Below are positions 1 to 8,066 of a DNA stretch of 64,000 bases, in pieces; the stretch's first letter is position 1, and each line of letters opens with the position of its first letter. Made by a program: the position numbers and the translations under genes. A model generated the notes under the pieces. The model searched no databases and had not been told where the DNA came from. It worked only from the letters and a program-made list of their open reading frames with translations. The DNA comes from DASSUW01 sp963835525 (GTDB lineage: Bacteria > Actinomycetota > Thermoleophilia > Solirubrobacterales > Solirubrobacteraceae), in assembly GCA_963835525.1 (NCBI GenBank), contig CAWIFM010000003.1:310001-374000 (forward strand), given 5' to 3'.

Positions 1-656
1 AAGACGTTGAGCTGCGGCACGACGCGGCTGACGAGGCCGAAGGCGACGTCGCACAGGACGACGGCGATCAGCACCGGCGCGCAGATCTCGATGGCGGAGG
101 CGAAGATGCCGCTGTAGGCGATCTGCGCGCCCTCGACGAGCGTGCCGATGGCGGGCGACTCGGAGAGCGGGATCGCCTCGTAGCTGCGGGCGAGACCCTG
201 GATCACCCAGGCGTCGCCGTTGATGACGACGAAGATCATCACGCCGATCAGCGCGTAGAGCTGGTTGAGGACGCCGCCGTTGGTGCCGGTGATCGGGTCG
301 ACGAGCGCGCCGAACGAGAAGCCGATCAGCGTGTCGAGCAGGCTGCCGGCCACCTGGACGGCGGCGAACAGGGCGGCGAGCGCGAACGAGAAGCCCATGC
401 CGACGAGCATCTCCTTGACGATCAGGCCGCCGAGCGCGAGGACCTCCGTGGGGATCTTCTCGCCGCCGGCGTTCATGGCGATCGGCGCGATGCCGAGCGC
501 GAGCCCGACGGCGACGATGCCGCGCGCACGGGCGGGCAGCATCTTGGACGAGAAGAGCGGGGCGAGCAGGAAGAGCGGCGAGACGCGCGCCAGCACGAGC
601 ATGAAGCCGAGCACCTGCTGCTGGCTGAACTCGGCGAGGATCGACTCGGGGGTCAT
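1..656 (-). CDS. fliR: Flagellar export gate protein FliR (C-terminus cut off by window edge)
   Basis: FliR is an integral membrane subunit of the flagellar type III export gate, built with FliP and FliQ. The frame opens with ATG at 656 and runs off the left edge, so about 218 residues are visible of a family length near 255. The N-terminus begins MTPESILAEFSQQQ, followed by several long hydrophobic segments and the stretch GSLLDTLIGFSFGALVDP, which is typical of FliR. Its ATG overlaps the fliQ stop as ATGA, so the two are translationally coupled. flhB and flhA probably follow outside the window (inferred from usual gene order). It would be transcribed from the sigma-28-type promoter in front of fliO. 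Confidence 0.93.
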   Translation of the reverse strand, partial: MTPESILAEFSQQQVLGFMLVLARVSPLFLLAPLFSSKMLPARARGIVAVGLALGIAPIAMNAGGEKIPTEVLALGGLIVKEMLVGMGFSFALAALFAAVQVAGSLLDTLIGFSFGALVDPITGTNGGVLNQLYALIGVMIFVVINGDAWVIQGLARSYEAIPLSESPAIGTLVEGAQIAYSGIFASAIEICAPVLIAVVLCDVAFGLVSRVVPQLNV

Positions 657-925
657 CCGCCCACCAGGTTGGGAATCTGGCCGTAGAGCTCCTGCGTCCA
701 GACGACGAGCTGGCCGAGCATCCACGGGCCGCCGACCACGAGCACGACGGCGAGGCCGATGATCTTGGGGATGAAGCTGAGTGTCTGCTCCTGGATCTGC
801 GTGACCGCCTGGAAGACGGAGACCACGAGGCCGATGACCAGGCCCACGAGCAGGAGCGGGAGCCCGATCTTCAGGGCCAGCTCCATCGCGGAGACGCAGA
901 TGCTGACGACGCTGTCCTGGGACAT
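653..925 (-). CDS. fliQ: Flagellar export gate protein FliQ
   Basis: FliQ is the small two-helix membrane subunit of the export gate, present in several copies around FliP and FliR. The product has 90 residues, the normal family length. It has two hydrophobic hairpin segments (about 15-40 and 50-75) separated by a short loop containing QIQEQTLSFIPKI, which matches the conserved FliQ core. Its start overlaps the fliP stop by one base and its stop overlaps the fliR start, so fliOPQR form one tightly coupled operon on the minus strand. Confidence 0.95.
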   Translation of the reverse strand: MSQDSVVSICVSAMELALKIGLPLLLVGLVIGLVVSVFQAVTQIQEQTLSFIPKIIGLAVVLVVGGPWMLGQLVVWTQELYGQIPNLVGG

Positions 926-1560
926 CAGTGGAAGCTCTCGACGAGCGATCGCGTGACGAGGTTCCAGCCGTCCACCAGGACGAAGAGCAGGATCTTGAAC
1001 GGCAGCGAGATGAAGACGGGTGGCAGCATCACCATGCCCATCGACATCAAGGTCGCGCCGACGACGAGGTCGATGATCAGGAATGGCAGGAAGATCAGGA
1101 ACCCGATCTGGAACGCCGTCTTGAGCTCGGAGATGATGAAGGCGGGGATCAGGACGTGGGTCGGGATGTCCGCCCGCGTCTCCGGCTTGTCGATCTTCGC
1201 CAGCTTGGCGAACAGCGCGAGATCCTTGCTGCGAGTCTGGTCGAACATGAACTCGCGCATCGGGCCCTCGGCGCGCTTGAAGGCCTGCTCCTGGGTGATC
1301 TTGCCCTTGGAGAGCGGAACGAAGGCTTCTTCCTTGATCTTGGTGAAGGTCGGCGCCATCACGAAGATGGTCAGGAACAGCGCGATGCCGACCAGCACCT
1401 GGTTGGGCGGCGCGGTCGGCGTGCCGAGGCCGGAGCGGATGAAGCCCAGGACGATGAGGATGCGGGTGAAGCCGGTGACCGTGAACAGCAGGGCGGGCAC
1501 CAGCGAGATGCCCGCGATCAGCAGCAGCAGCTGGATCGCGTTGGAGCCGTCGGCCTTCAT
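925..1560 (-). CDS. fliP: Flagellar export gate protein FliP
   Basis: FliP forms the core of the export channel for rod, hook and filament subunits. The 211-residue product starts close to the first membrane segment. It carries the family blocks TGFTRILIVLGFIRSGLGT and PPNQVLVGIALFLT, then the C-terminal membrane region LMSMGMVMLPPVFISLPFK. Many FliP proteins have a cleaved signal peptide; here the N-terminus MKADGSNAIQLLLLIAGISL is short, so the precursor is slightly smaller than in enterobacteria. It overlaps fliO by 4 bases (ATGA) and fliQ by 1 base. Confidence 0.96.
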   Translation of the reverse strand: MKADGSNAIQLLLLIAGISLVPALLFTVTGFTRILIVLGFIRSGLGTPTAPPNQVLVGIALFLTIFVMAPTFTKIKEEAFVPLSKGKITQEQAFKRAEGPMREFMFDQTRSKDLALFAKLAKIDKPETRADIPTHVLIPAFIISELKTAFQIGFLIFLPFLIIDLVVGATLMSMGMVMLPPVFISLPFKILLFVLVDGWNLVTRSLVESFH

Positions 1561-2078
1561 CGGATCACCGTCAGGCGGCGCAGGTTCGCGAGGAAGTTGC
1601 CGCGGGCCTTGACGGGCTTGGCCTCTTCGACCGTCTCGGCGGTCTCGTCCTCGATCAGGCCCAGCGCACGCGCCTCGGCCTCCGTGTAGGTGCGGATCGG
1701 CGTGACGCCGTGCTCGCCGGCGCCCACGAGGACGATCTCCTGGCCGGCCCGGACGAGGTGCATGCTGCGGTTGGTGCCGAGCGGAAGCGTGGCGAGCGTC
1801 TGCAGGCCCTCGCCGGACGCGGTCTCCTCACGCGACGCCTTGACCTGCTTGAGGACCCAGTAGAGCCCGTAGATGACGCCGATCACGACCGCCAGGCCGA
1901 CGATCGTGCGGACGAGCCCGCCGCCGGCGGAGCCGGCAGCCTGAGCGGGCGCGGAATCCGCGTCGCCGAGCTTGAGCGGCGTACGCTCGCCGTCCGCCGC
2001 GAGAGCGGTGGGCGCGAGCAGGAAAAGGCCGAGCACGGCCGTTCCCGCCGACTTGAGGGCAGGGGAAATTCTCATCAC
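1557..2078 (-). CDS. fliO: Flagellar biosynthesis protein FliO
   Basis: FliO is a membrane scaffold that stabilises FliP during export-gate assembly. The 173-residue protein has an N-terminal hydrophobic segment ending in an ALA-type site (about residues 12-28), a periplasm-like linker, one transmembrane helix (about 60-78, VGLAVVIGVIYGLYWVLKQ) and the cytoplasmic FliO domain with LGTNRSMHLVRAGQEIVLVG. It is the first gene of fliOPQR. A sigma-28-type promoter lies 33 bp upstream of the start, and the leader carries a small hairpin (CGAGTC/GACTCG). Confidence 0.9.
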   Translation of the reverse strand: MMRISPALKSAGTAVLGLFLLAPTALAADGERTPLKLGDADSAPAQAAGSAGGGLVRTIVGLAVVIGVIYGLYWVLKQVKASREETASGEGLQTLATLPLGTNRSMHLVRAGQEIVLVGAGEHGVTPIRTYTEAEARALGLIEDETAETVEEAKPVKARGNFLANLRRLTVIR

Positions 2079-2111
2079 CGAGGGGGCGAGTCTGGACAGG
2101 ACTCGACACCT

Positions 2112-2138
2112 TCATCGGCCGCCCGTAGCGGGTCTTTA
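2112..2138 (-). promoter_or_regulatory. Sigma-28 (FliA)-type promoter of fliOPQR
   Basis: Read on the minus strand the site is TAAA, 15 bp, GCCGATGA. This is nearly the classical FliA promoter (TAAA-N15-GCCGATAA). It lies 33 bp before the fliO start. Seven more copies with the same spacing sit in front of other flagellar units in this window. Confidence 0.8.
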
Positions 2139-2152
2139 GCCCGGGTTCTCCG

Positions 2153-3901
2153 CTACCGGTCGAGCGCGACGACGCGCAGCTCGCAGGTGTGGCGCCCGGC
2201 GTCGCTTTCGAGCCAGCAGTCCTCGGGCCCGGGCAGCATCTCGGTGAACTCGACGGGCGCTCCGGGCGCGCGCTCGCGCGCCGGCGCCAGGAAGCGCGTC
2301 AGCGCCCGCAGCAGCGACGGGCTCTCGAAGTCGACGTACCTGGGCTTGCGCTCGAGCGGAGAGCGGGCGAAGACGCGCGCGGCAGCCGCGGTCCCGCGCC
2401 CAGGCGCCGAGGTCGCCGGGCAGCCGGCCCGCCGGGGCCGACCAGTCCGCGGCGGACCACGAGGCGGCCGACCTGGGCGCGGCCCTCGTGCGCTCCGATC
2501 GGGTCGAAGCTGCGCAGGGCGGCGACGAAGATCGGCAGGTAGAGGAACTGCGCGAGCGGCGCCCGGAAGGTGCCGGCGCGGTCGGACACGTGCCCGTCGT
2601 GGACGACGACGTCCTCGAGCGCCACCCGGGTGGCGCCCGGGGGCGCGGGCTCGTCGCCGCCGACCACGACGACGTCGCCCTCGGGGTACAGCGGCCAGCT
2701 GCGGGCGGTCATCTCGACCACGCCGCGACGCGGCGGGGACAGGTGGACGCCCGGCCCGGCCTCCTCCGCGATGCGGCGCATCATCGCCGCGGGGTCGGGG
2801 TGGCGCAGCCCGAACACGCCCTGGGCCAGCGGGTTGTCGCCGCCGTGGAAGTCGCCCAGCACGACCAGGAAGTCGCCGCGCTCGATCGCCTCGACGCCGG
2901 GCGCGGCGATCTGCAGGTCGGCCGACTGGTAGGCCGAGGCGTACCAGGCCGGCGTCCAGTCGGCGAAGGCGTCGCCGTCCGCCCAGCGGCGCTGCAGCTC
3001 GCGCTGCTCCTCGCCCATCTGGTCCCACAGGCCGAAGCCCGCGCCCATCAGCTCGCCGAGCAGCGGCGCGAGCGGCCCCGAGCGCCCGTGTGCGATGCGC
3101 TCGAGCAGATCGGCGCCACGGTCGAACACGCGGCCGCACCACCAGCGCGACGCGCGCAGCACGGCCGGCAGCGAGGCGCGCAGCTCGTCGAGCACCGCGG
3201 GCCCGAGCGTGACGTCGAGGTCGCGCATGCTGTCGAGGTACGCGATCGTCCGCCCGCCGCCGCTGTCGCCCTCGGTCCGCGCGGCGGGCCGGCCGGTGAC
3301 CTCCTCGAACACCCGGTCGAGCCGGTCGAGCGCCGCGGCGACGTCCTCGCGCCGCGCGGCGGCGACCGCCGCGCGGGCGGCCTCCAGCCGGTCGAGCCCC
3401 GGCGTGCCGGCGGGCATGACGCGCTCGGGGAACGGGCCCATGGGCAGCGCCGTGCCGCGCCACCGCCTCCATCGCCCAGGTCTCGAAGTGCACGACGCGC
3501 TCGCGCTCGAGGGCGCCCGAGCGTACGGCGGTCGCGTCCGCGAACGAGCCCCAGGCGAGCGGCCCGAAGAACCCGATCGTGTCGTTCTTCGAGCAGTACC
3601 GCTGCCAGTAGCTACCGACGACGTCGGTCCAGCGCCGCGACCGCGACGGGCTGCCGGGCGCGCCGACGGCGAGCTTGTCGACCGCGCGCGCGAGCGACTC
3701 GCGGCTCTGCCACGCGACGGCCTCGCGGAAGGCCGGGTCGCGCGCCACCTCGGCCAGCCGCGCCTCCTCGCCGGGCCCGAACGCCTCCAGCCCCTCGACC
3801 GGGAAGCCCGAGCTGCGTACCGCGAAGTCGCGCCACAGGCTCCAGCCATCCGCGAGCTCCACCCGATGGTCCAGCCGCATCGCTTCTGCCGTGATATTCA
3901 C
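2153..3901 (-). pseudogene. Lantibiotic dehydratase-like protein, broken by three apparent frameshifts
   Basis: Conceptual translation across three frames gives a LanB-type (lantibiotic dehydratase, N-terminal class) protein of about 580 residues. The N-terminal part has FAVRSSGFPVEGL and YCSKNDTIGFFGPLAWGSF. The middle has LYPEGDVVVVGG and FVAALRSFDPIGAHEG. The C-terminal part has SPLERKPRYVDFESP. The frame changes near 3451-3467, 2421-2436 and 2371-2390, and each is explained by one extra base, so together they restore the frame. Three single-base insertions in one gene mean either real decay or assembly error. The start is GTG 3901 or ATG 3880. LanB enzymes dehydrate Ser/Thr in peptide precursors by tRNA-dependent glutamylation. 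No precursor peptide or cyclase gene is visible nearby, so the substrate is unknown. A divergent TetR gene shares the upstream region. Confidence 0.72.
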
Positions 3902-3917
3902 TAGAGTGTCACTTTAG
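3901..3917. promoter_or_regulatory. Inverted repeat, probable TetR operator
   Basis: CTAGAGTG-T-CACTTTAG is an 8-1-8 inverted repeat with one mismatch. It fills the gap between the divergent lantibiotic-dehydratase-like gene and the TetR gene and touches the GTG of the former. Position and symmetry fit an operator through which the TetR protein controls both genes. This is inferred, not tested. Confidence 0.6.
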
Positions 3918-3920
3918 AGA

Positions 3921-4565
3921 ATGTCCGGAGAACCTGTCAAGCGCCGCTACGACGCCAGCTCGCGGCGCGCCGGCGCGGCCGCGACGCGCGACCGCATCTG
4001 CGCCGCAGCCGAGCGGCTCTTCCTCGCGAACGGCTACGCGCGCACCAGCATCCGCGCGGTGGCGGAGGAGGCGGGCGTGGCGGAGGCGACGATCTACCTC
4101 GCGTTCCCCGACAAGCCCGCCCTGCTCGACGCGGTGATCGTGCGCGCCACTCGCGACAACCCGTCGGAGCGCCTCGCCGACGTCGTAGCCGCGCCCGCCC
4201 ACGAGGTCCTGCCGCGCCTCGCGGCCTCGAACGCCACGCTGATGGCCCGCGCCGCACGGCTGATCGCGCTCGGCGAGGGCGCGGCCCTGATGGACGCCGG
4301 GCTGCGCCCTCTGCGCGAGCGCGCGCACCGCAACCTGCGCGCCGCGTTCCGCGCGGTCGCCGACCGCCTCGACGAGGCCGGCCTGCTGCGCGCCGGCCCG
4401 CAGGAGGCGGCGGACACCCTCTACGCGATCGCCGGCGAGAGCACGTACCTGCGCATGACCGAAGCCGCCGGCCTGCCGCCGGACCGCTACGCCGGCTGGC
4501 TGGCCGCCACCCTGAGCGCCCTGCTAGTGGTCGTGACCGAGAGCTCCGCGCATAACCCGGCGTAG
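3921..4565 (+). CDS. TetR/AcrR-family transcriptional regulator
   Basis: The 214-residue protein has an N-terminal TetR helix-turn-helix (about residues 20-66). Characteristic residues are IRAVAEEAGVAEATIYLAFPDKPALLDAV, here quoted as IRAVAEEAGVAEATIYLAF followed by the KPALL turn. The variable C-terminal half is all-helical and Ala/Arg-rich, as in ligand-binding TetR domains. The ATG lies 3 bases after a near-perfect palindrome, so the mRNA may be leaderless and the protein probably represses itself and the divergent lantibiotic-dehydratase-like gene. The ligand cannot be predicted. Confidence 0.88.
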   Translation: MSGEPVKRRYDASSRRAGAAATRDRICAAAERLFLANGYARTSIRAVAEEAGVAEATIYLAFPDKPALLDAVIVRATRDNPSERLADVVAAPAHEVLPRLAASNATLMARAARLIALGEGAALMDAGLRPLRERAHRNLRAAFRAVADRLDEAGLLRAGPQEAADTLYAIAGESTYLRMTEAAGLPPDRYAGWLAATLSALLVVVTESSAHNPA

Positions 4566-4687
4566 TCCGGGCCGTGTCTGCCGGTGCACGGAATCCGCGA
4601 GCATGCTGGTGGCACGTGACCGGATGCCGGGTGCCGGCAGACGCGGACCGGGCCCGCCGGAATGCGTGGAACTCTCGGCCGCGGCCA

Positions 4688-5407
4688 CTAGTCGACGTCG
4701 CGGCGGCGCTCGAAGGCGAGGCCGGCCGCCACGAAGCCCGCGGCCCAGAGGCCCAGGACGAGTAGCGCCTCGCCCCAGCTCACCTCGTCGGGGCTGGCGC
4801 CGCCGAGCGTCGCGGCGGCTCCGAGGATCGAGACGTTGACCAGCCAGTCGTCGATCAGCGGGATCAGCGGCTCGAGGATGAAGAGCCAGACGAGCGCGCC
4901 GACCACGCCGGCGACCTGGTTCTTGACCACCATCCCGACGCCGACACCGAGCGCCGTGACCAGCATGGCCGTGATCAGGCCGCCGCCCACGATCGTGCGG
5001 TAGTCGGCGGCGCCGAGGTCCGGGCCGGGCTGGGACGCCAGCAGCGGAACGCCGATCACGAGCGCGACGGCGGCCATCGCGGCGCCGACCGCGAGCGCCG
5101 TGAAGACGTAGGCGACCAGCCGAGCGAGGGCCAGCCGCATGCGGTCGGGCGCGATGAGCACGGCGGGCGCCAGCGTGCGGTGGCGGTACTCGCCGGTCGC
5201 GCCGACGATGCCGAACAGCAGCAGCGGAATGCAGAGCGCGCCGCCGAGGTTGAGCGAGTCCTTCTTCTCCTGGACCGTGTCCGGGTCGCCCGCGAGGATC
5301 GTGATCAGCACGACGGCGAGGACGAGCAGCACCGAGGCGACGCCGAACCCGAGGGCCGTGCGCGTGGTGCGCACCTTGATCATCTCGCCCTGCACGAGCG
5401 GGATCAC
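4688..5407 (-). CDS. ABC-2 type transporter permease
   Basis: This is the membrane half of an ABC exporter. The 239-residue product starts MIPLVQGEMIKVRTTRTAL, the usual amphipathic entry of ABC-2 permeases, and has six predicted hydrophobic segments (about 20-38, 55-70, 95-120, 140-162, 170-190 and 210-230). The motif YRHRTLAPAVLIAPDR between TM2 and TM3 is typical of bacitracin- or antibiotic-type exporters. It overlaps the ATPase gene by 4 bases. The substrate is unknown. Convergent with the TetR gene, from which it is separated by about 120 bp that hold a weak inverted repeat (4576-4584/4634-4642). Confidence 0.85.
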   Translation of the reverse strand: MIPLVQGEMIKVRTTRTALGFGVASVLLVLAVVLITILAGDPDTVQEKKDSLNLGGALCIPLLLFGIVGATGEYRHRTLAPAVLIAPDRMRLALARLVAYVFTALAVGAAMAAVALVIGVPLLASQPGPDLGAADYRTIVGGGLITAMLVTALGVGVGMVVKNQVAGVVGALVWLFILEPLIPLIDDWLVNVSILGAAATLGGASPDEVSWGEALLVLGLWAAGFVAAGLAFERRRDVD

Positions 5408-6294
5408 AGAGTGGCCTCCTCGTCGCCCGTGAGCGCCAGGAAGGCCTCCTCGAGCGAGGTGGCGCGCGTGGTCAGCTCATGCAGCGGGATCCCGGCGTCG
5501 AACGCCAGGTCGCCCACGCGGGCCGGGTCGTCGGCGCCGATCACGAGCAGCTCGCCGTCGACCGTCACCTCGAGCCCGGCGCGCTCGAGCGCCGCCTGCA
5601 GCTCGCCGGCGCGCGGCGAGCGCGCGACCACGTGGCCGCCGGCGGTGAGCCGCGACACCGGGCCCTGGTCGACCAGCCGGCCGCGGTGGATGACCACCAC
5701 GTCGTCGACGGTCTGCGCCACCTCCGCCAGCACGTGGCTGGAGACCAGCACCGTGCGGCCCTCGGAGGCCATGCCGCGGAGGAAGTCGCGCAGCCAGCGG
5801 ATGCCCTGCGGGTCGAGGCCGTTGGCGGGCTCGTCGAGGATCAGCACCTCGGGGTCCCCGAGCAGGGTCGCCGCCAGCCCGAGCCGCTGCCGCATGCCGA
5901 GCGAGTACTTGCCCGCCCGCCGGCCCGCCGCGCCCTCGAGCTCCACCAGGCGCAGCACCTCGTCCACGCGCGAGCGCGGCAGCGACGCCATGGCCGCCAG
6001 CGCGCGCAGGTGGTCGCGCCCCTTGCGACCCGGATGGGCTCCGGCGATCTCGAGATTGGCGCCGACCGTGCGGGCGGGATGCTCGAGCTCGCGGTACGGG
6101 AGGCCCTTCACCGTCGCGTGGCCGGCGGTCGGCCGCGCGAGCGCGAGGATCATCCGCAGCGTCGTCGTCTTGCCGGCCCCGTTGGGACCCAGGAAGCCCG
6201 TGACCGCGCCGTCGCGCACGGAGAACGTGAGGTCATCGACCGCCGTGACCGCCCCGTAGCGCTTCGTCAGCCCTGCCGTCTCGATCGCCGCCAC
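5404..6294 (-). CDS. ABC transporter ATP-binding protein
   Basis: The 296-residue ATPase powers the permease encoded by the overlapping downstream gene. Visible motifs are Walker A (GPNGAGKTTT, about residues 36-45), the signature SLGMRQRLGLA (about 132-142), Walker B LILDEPANGLDP (about 152-163) and the H-loop VSSHVL. A C-terminal extension of about 90 residues follows the nucleotide-binding domain, as in ABC-2 exporters for antibiotics or lipids. The likely substrate class (drug or peptide export) rests only on family resemblance. The pair lies in the non-flagellar island between fliO and fliN. Confidence 0.9.
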   Translation of the reverse strand: MAAIETAGLTKRYGAVTAVDDLTFSVRDGAVTGFLGPNGAGKTTTLRMILALARPTAGHATVKGLPYRELEHPARTVGANLEIAGAHPGRKGRDHLRALAAMASLPRSRVDEVLRLVELEGAAGRRAGKYSLGMRQRLGLAATLLGDPEVLILDEPANGLDPQGIRWLRDFLRGMASEGRTVLVSSHVLAEVAQTVDDVVVIHRGRLVDQGPVSRLTAGGHVVARSPRAGELQAALERAGLEVTVDGELLVIGADDPARVGDLAFDAGIPLHELTTRATSLEEAFLALTGDEEATL

Positions 6295-6354
6295 CGGGCG
6301 GCAGAGTACCGACGCCGCCTTGTCAGACCGCTGCCGAACGGCGATGCTTGCCGC

Positions 6355-6627
6355 ATGGGTTGCTTCCTCGCGCTCCTCGCGCTGATCTCTCCGCGGCTCG
6401 CGCTGATCCTGCTGTGGCTGTTCAGCGACCTCCTCAGCCGCGCCTTCGACAGCTGGTTCCTCCCGTTCCTCGGCTTCTTCCTGCTGCCGTGGACGACGCT
6501 GTCCTACGCGGCGTTCTGGGATTGGGGGCCCGGGCGCGAGGTGACCGGCATCGAGTGGTTCTTCGTCGCCCTCGCCTTCGTGATAGACCTCGGCGCGTAC
6601 ACGCAGGGCCGGCGAGCCTATGACTGA
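6355..6627 (+). CDS. Small membrane protein of unknown function
   Basis: A 90-residue, highly hydrophobic protein starting MGCFLALLALISPR. It shows about three membrane segments: residues 3-25, 33-52 (with FLGFFLLPWTTL) and 65-85. No catalytic motif is visible. I do not recognise a characterised family, although short actinobacterial proteins of this composition are common. The ATG at 6355 directly precedes the hydrophobic start. The last 8 bases overlap the DUF2007 gene, so the two are probably co-translated. Convergent with the BrkB gene. Confidence 0.7.
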   Translation: MGCFLALLALISPRLALILLWLFSDLLSRAFDSWFLPFLGFFLLPWTTLSYAAFWDWGPGREVTGIEWFFVALAFVIDLGAYTQGRRAYD

Positions 6628-6817
6628 CTACGTGACGATCGAGCGGGCCGACAACGAGGCGATTGCCGAGCTGATCCGGCAGCGGCTCGAGGAGGGCGGC
6701 ATCCCGTGCGCGGTGGCGCCCGGGAACATGGCCGCCATAGCCGGCGCCGGAGCCTCGTACAGCGTGGCCGTGCCCGCCGACAGGGTCGACGAGGCGCGCG
6801 AGCTGCTCAGCGCCTGA
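6620..6817 (+). CDS. DUF2007-family small protein
   Basis: A 65-residue protein with the DUF2007 (putative signal-transducing) pattern: an N-terminal beta strand YVTIERADNEAIAELIRQRL, a central glycine-rich turn and a C-terminal VPADRVDEARELL helix. These domains are small ferredoxin-like folds often fused to zinc ribbons; here the domain stands alone. Its role is unknown. It overlaps the upstream membrane-protein gene by 8 bases and its end overlaps the convergent BrkB gene by 11 bases. Confidence 0.75.
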   Translation: MTDYVTIERADNEAIAELIRQRLEEGGIPCAVAPGNMAAIAGAGASYSVAVPADRVDEARELLSA

Positions 6818-7634
6818 GGCGCTCCGAGCGCTCGAATCGCAGCGCGTTGATGACCGCGCCGGCGAGCAGGATGATGGCCAGCGCGTAGAACCACACGAGC
6901 GCGATCAGCACGAACACGAACGTCGTGCCCGCGCGCAGGGTCGTGACGTTCTGCAGGTAGAGCGGGAAGCCGTAGTCGACGATGCCCATGGCCAGCGTGG
7001 CGCCGACGGCGCCGGGCCAGACGCTGTGCCACGGGACGGCGCCGCTCGGCACCAGCCGGTAGGTCGCGCACAGCGCGACGAAGAGGACCAGGACGCCGGC
7101 CGCCAGCGTCACCCCGTACACCAGGCCGCGCACCTCGGAGAGCCCGAACGGGAGGTCGTCGGCGCTCGTGACCAGCAGACTCTGCAGCGCGGGGACCGTG
7201 ACGCTGGCCACGATGAAGAGCAGCACCACGGCGAACATGCCGAGCGCGAACAGCTTCTGCCGCACCCAGCTGCGGCACGGCCGGTGGTAGATCTGGCAGA
7301 ACGCGGTGTCGAGCGCGCCCCAGAAGGAGGTGGCGAACCAGATCGCGGCGACGATGGCCAGGATGCCCGTCGTCGTGGAGGACGCCTGGAGCCGGCGGAC
7401 GGCCTCGCTCAGCGTGGTCTCGGCGGCGGTGGGGAAGAGCTGCTCGAGGTCGAGCAGCACGGAGTTCTGCAGCTCCGGCGAGCGCAGGATGCGGCCCGCG
7501 ATGAACAGCGCCACCAGCGCGACCGGGAAGATCGACAGCAGGAGGTTGTAGGCGACCATCGAGGCCAGACCGGTGAGGTTGTCCTCGTAGGCCTTGCCCC
7601 AGAAGGTCGCGACGGCGGCGCGGACTCTCCCCAT
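6807..7634 (-). CDS. YihY/BrkB-family inner-membrane protein
   Basis: A 275-residue polytopic protein with the BrkB architecture. It has an N-terminal amphipathic part (LTGLASMVAYNLLLSIFPVA with the conserved Ala-Tyr-Asn), a soluble loop (STTTGILAIVAAIWFATSFW), and further membrane segments ending AIILLAGAVINALRFERS. About six transmembrane helices are predicted. BrkB proteins were once called ribonuclease BN but have no confirmed enzymatic role; some members are linked to serum resistance or transport. The gene ends the non-flagellar island next to fliN and shows no link to motility. Confidence 0.88.
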   Translation of the reverse strand: MGRVRAAVATFWGKAYEDNLTGLASMVAYNLLLSIFPVALVALFIAGRILRSPELQNSVLLDLEQLFPTAAETTLSEAVRRLQASSTTTGILAIVAAIWFATSFWGALDTAFCQIYHRPCRSWVRQKLFALGMFAVVLLFIVASVTVPALQSLLVTSADDLPFGLSEVRGLVYGVTLAAGVLVLFVALCATYRLVPSGAVPWHSVWPGAVGATLAMGIVDYGFPLYLQNVTTLRAGTTFVFVLIALVWFYALAIILLAGAVINALRFERSERLRR

Positions 7635-7664
7635 CCACCAGGGAGTATCCGCGCCGCGCGGTCG

Positions 7665-8066
7665 CTACGCGTGCGGAGCGACGGGGTCGGGCGTGACGAG
7701 CGGCTCGGCGAGCGGCGCGTCGGGCGCCTGGTCCTCGCGCGGCGAGGACTCGCTCGAGACGACCTCGGTGACGCGCAGGCCGAACTCCTCGTCGATGACG
7801 ACGACCTCGCCGCGCGCGATCGGCTTGCCGTTGACCAGCAGGTCGACGGGCTCGCCGGCGAGGCGGTTGAGGGTCACGATCGAGCCGGGCCCGAGGGCCA
7901 GCGTCTCGCGGATCGTCATCTGCGTGCGGCCGATCTCCACGGCCAGCTCGACAGGGACGTCGTAGAGCCGCTCGAGCTCGGGCGTGCCGTCCGCGCCCGT
8001 GTCGGGCGTGGTGACGGTGGTCTCGAAGGCTACGTAGTCGACAGGATCGCTCATGGGGTTCCTCAC
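7665..8066 (-). CDS. fliN: Flagellar motor switch protein FliN
   Basis: FliN forms the lower C-ring, where it binds FliH and the export ATPase and helps torque switching. The 133-residue protein has a short acidic N-terminus, then a SpoA/FliN domain (about residues 30-105) with VELAVEIGRTQMTIRETLAL, GSIVTLNRLAGEPVDLLVNG and RGEVVVIDEEFGLRVTEV, and an acidic Pro-rich tail. It overlaps fliL by 4 bases. In most clusters fliM lies between fliL and fliN; here it is absent and fliL leads straight into fliN. Confidence 0.92.
   Translation of the reverse strand: MRNPMSDPVDYVAFETTVTTPDTGADGTPELERLYDVPVELAVEIGRTQMTIRETLALGPGSIVTLNRLAGEPVDLLVNGKPIARGEVVVIDEEFGLRVTEVVSSESSPREDQAPDAPLAEPLVTPDPVAPHA

Noticed and set aside
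1710..3212. Long arginine-rich frames on both strands
   Set aside because: Shadow frames of GC-rich coding sequence; they match no family and overlap recognised genes.
4576..4642. Inverted repeat between the TetR and ABC permease genes
   Set aside because: Nine-bp arms with a loop near 49 bases are too weak to call a terminator.
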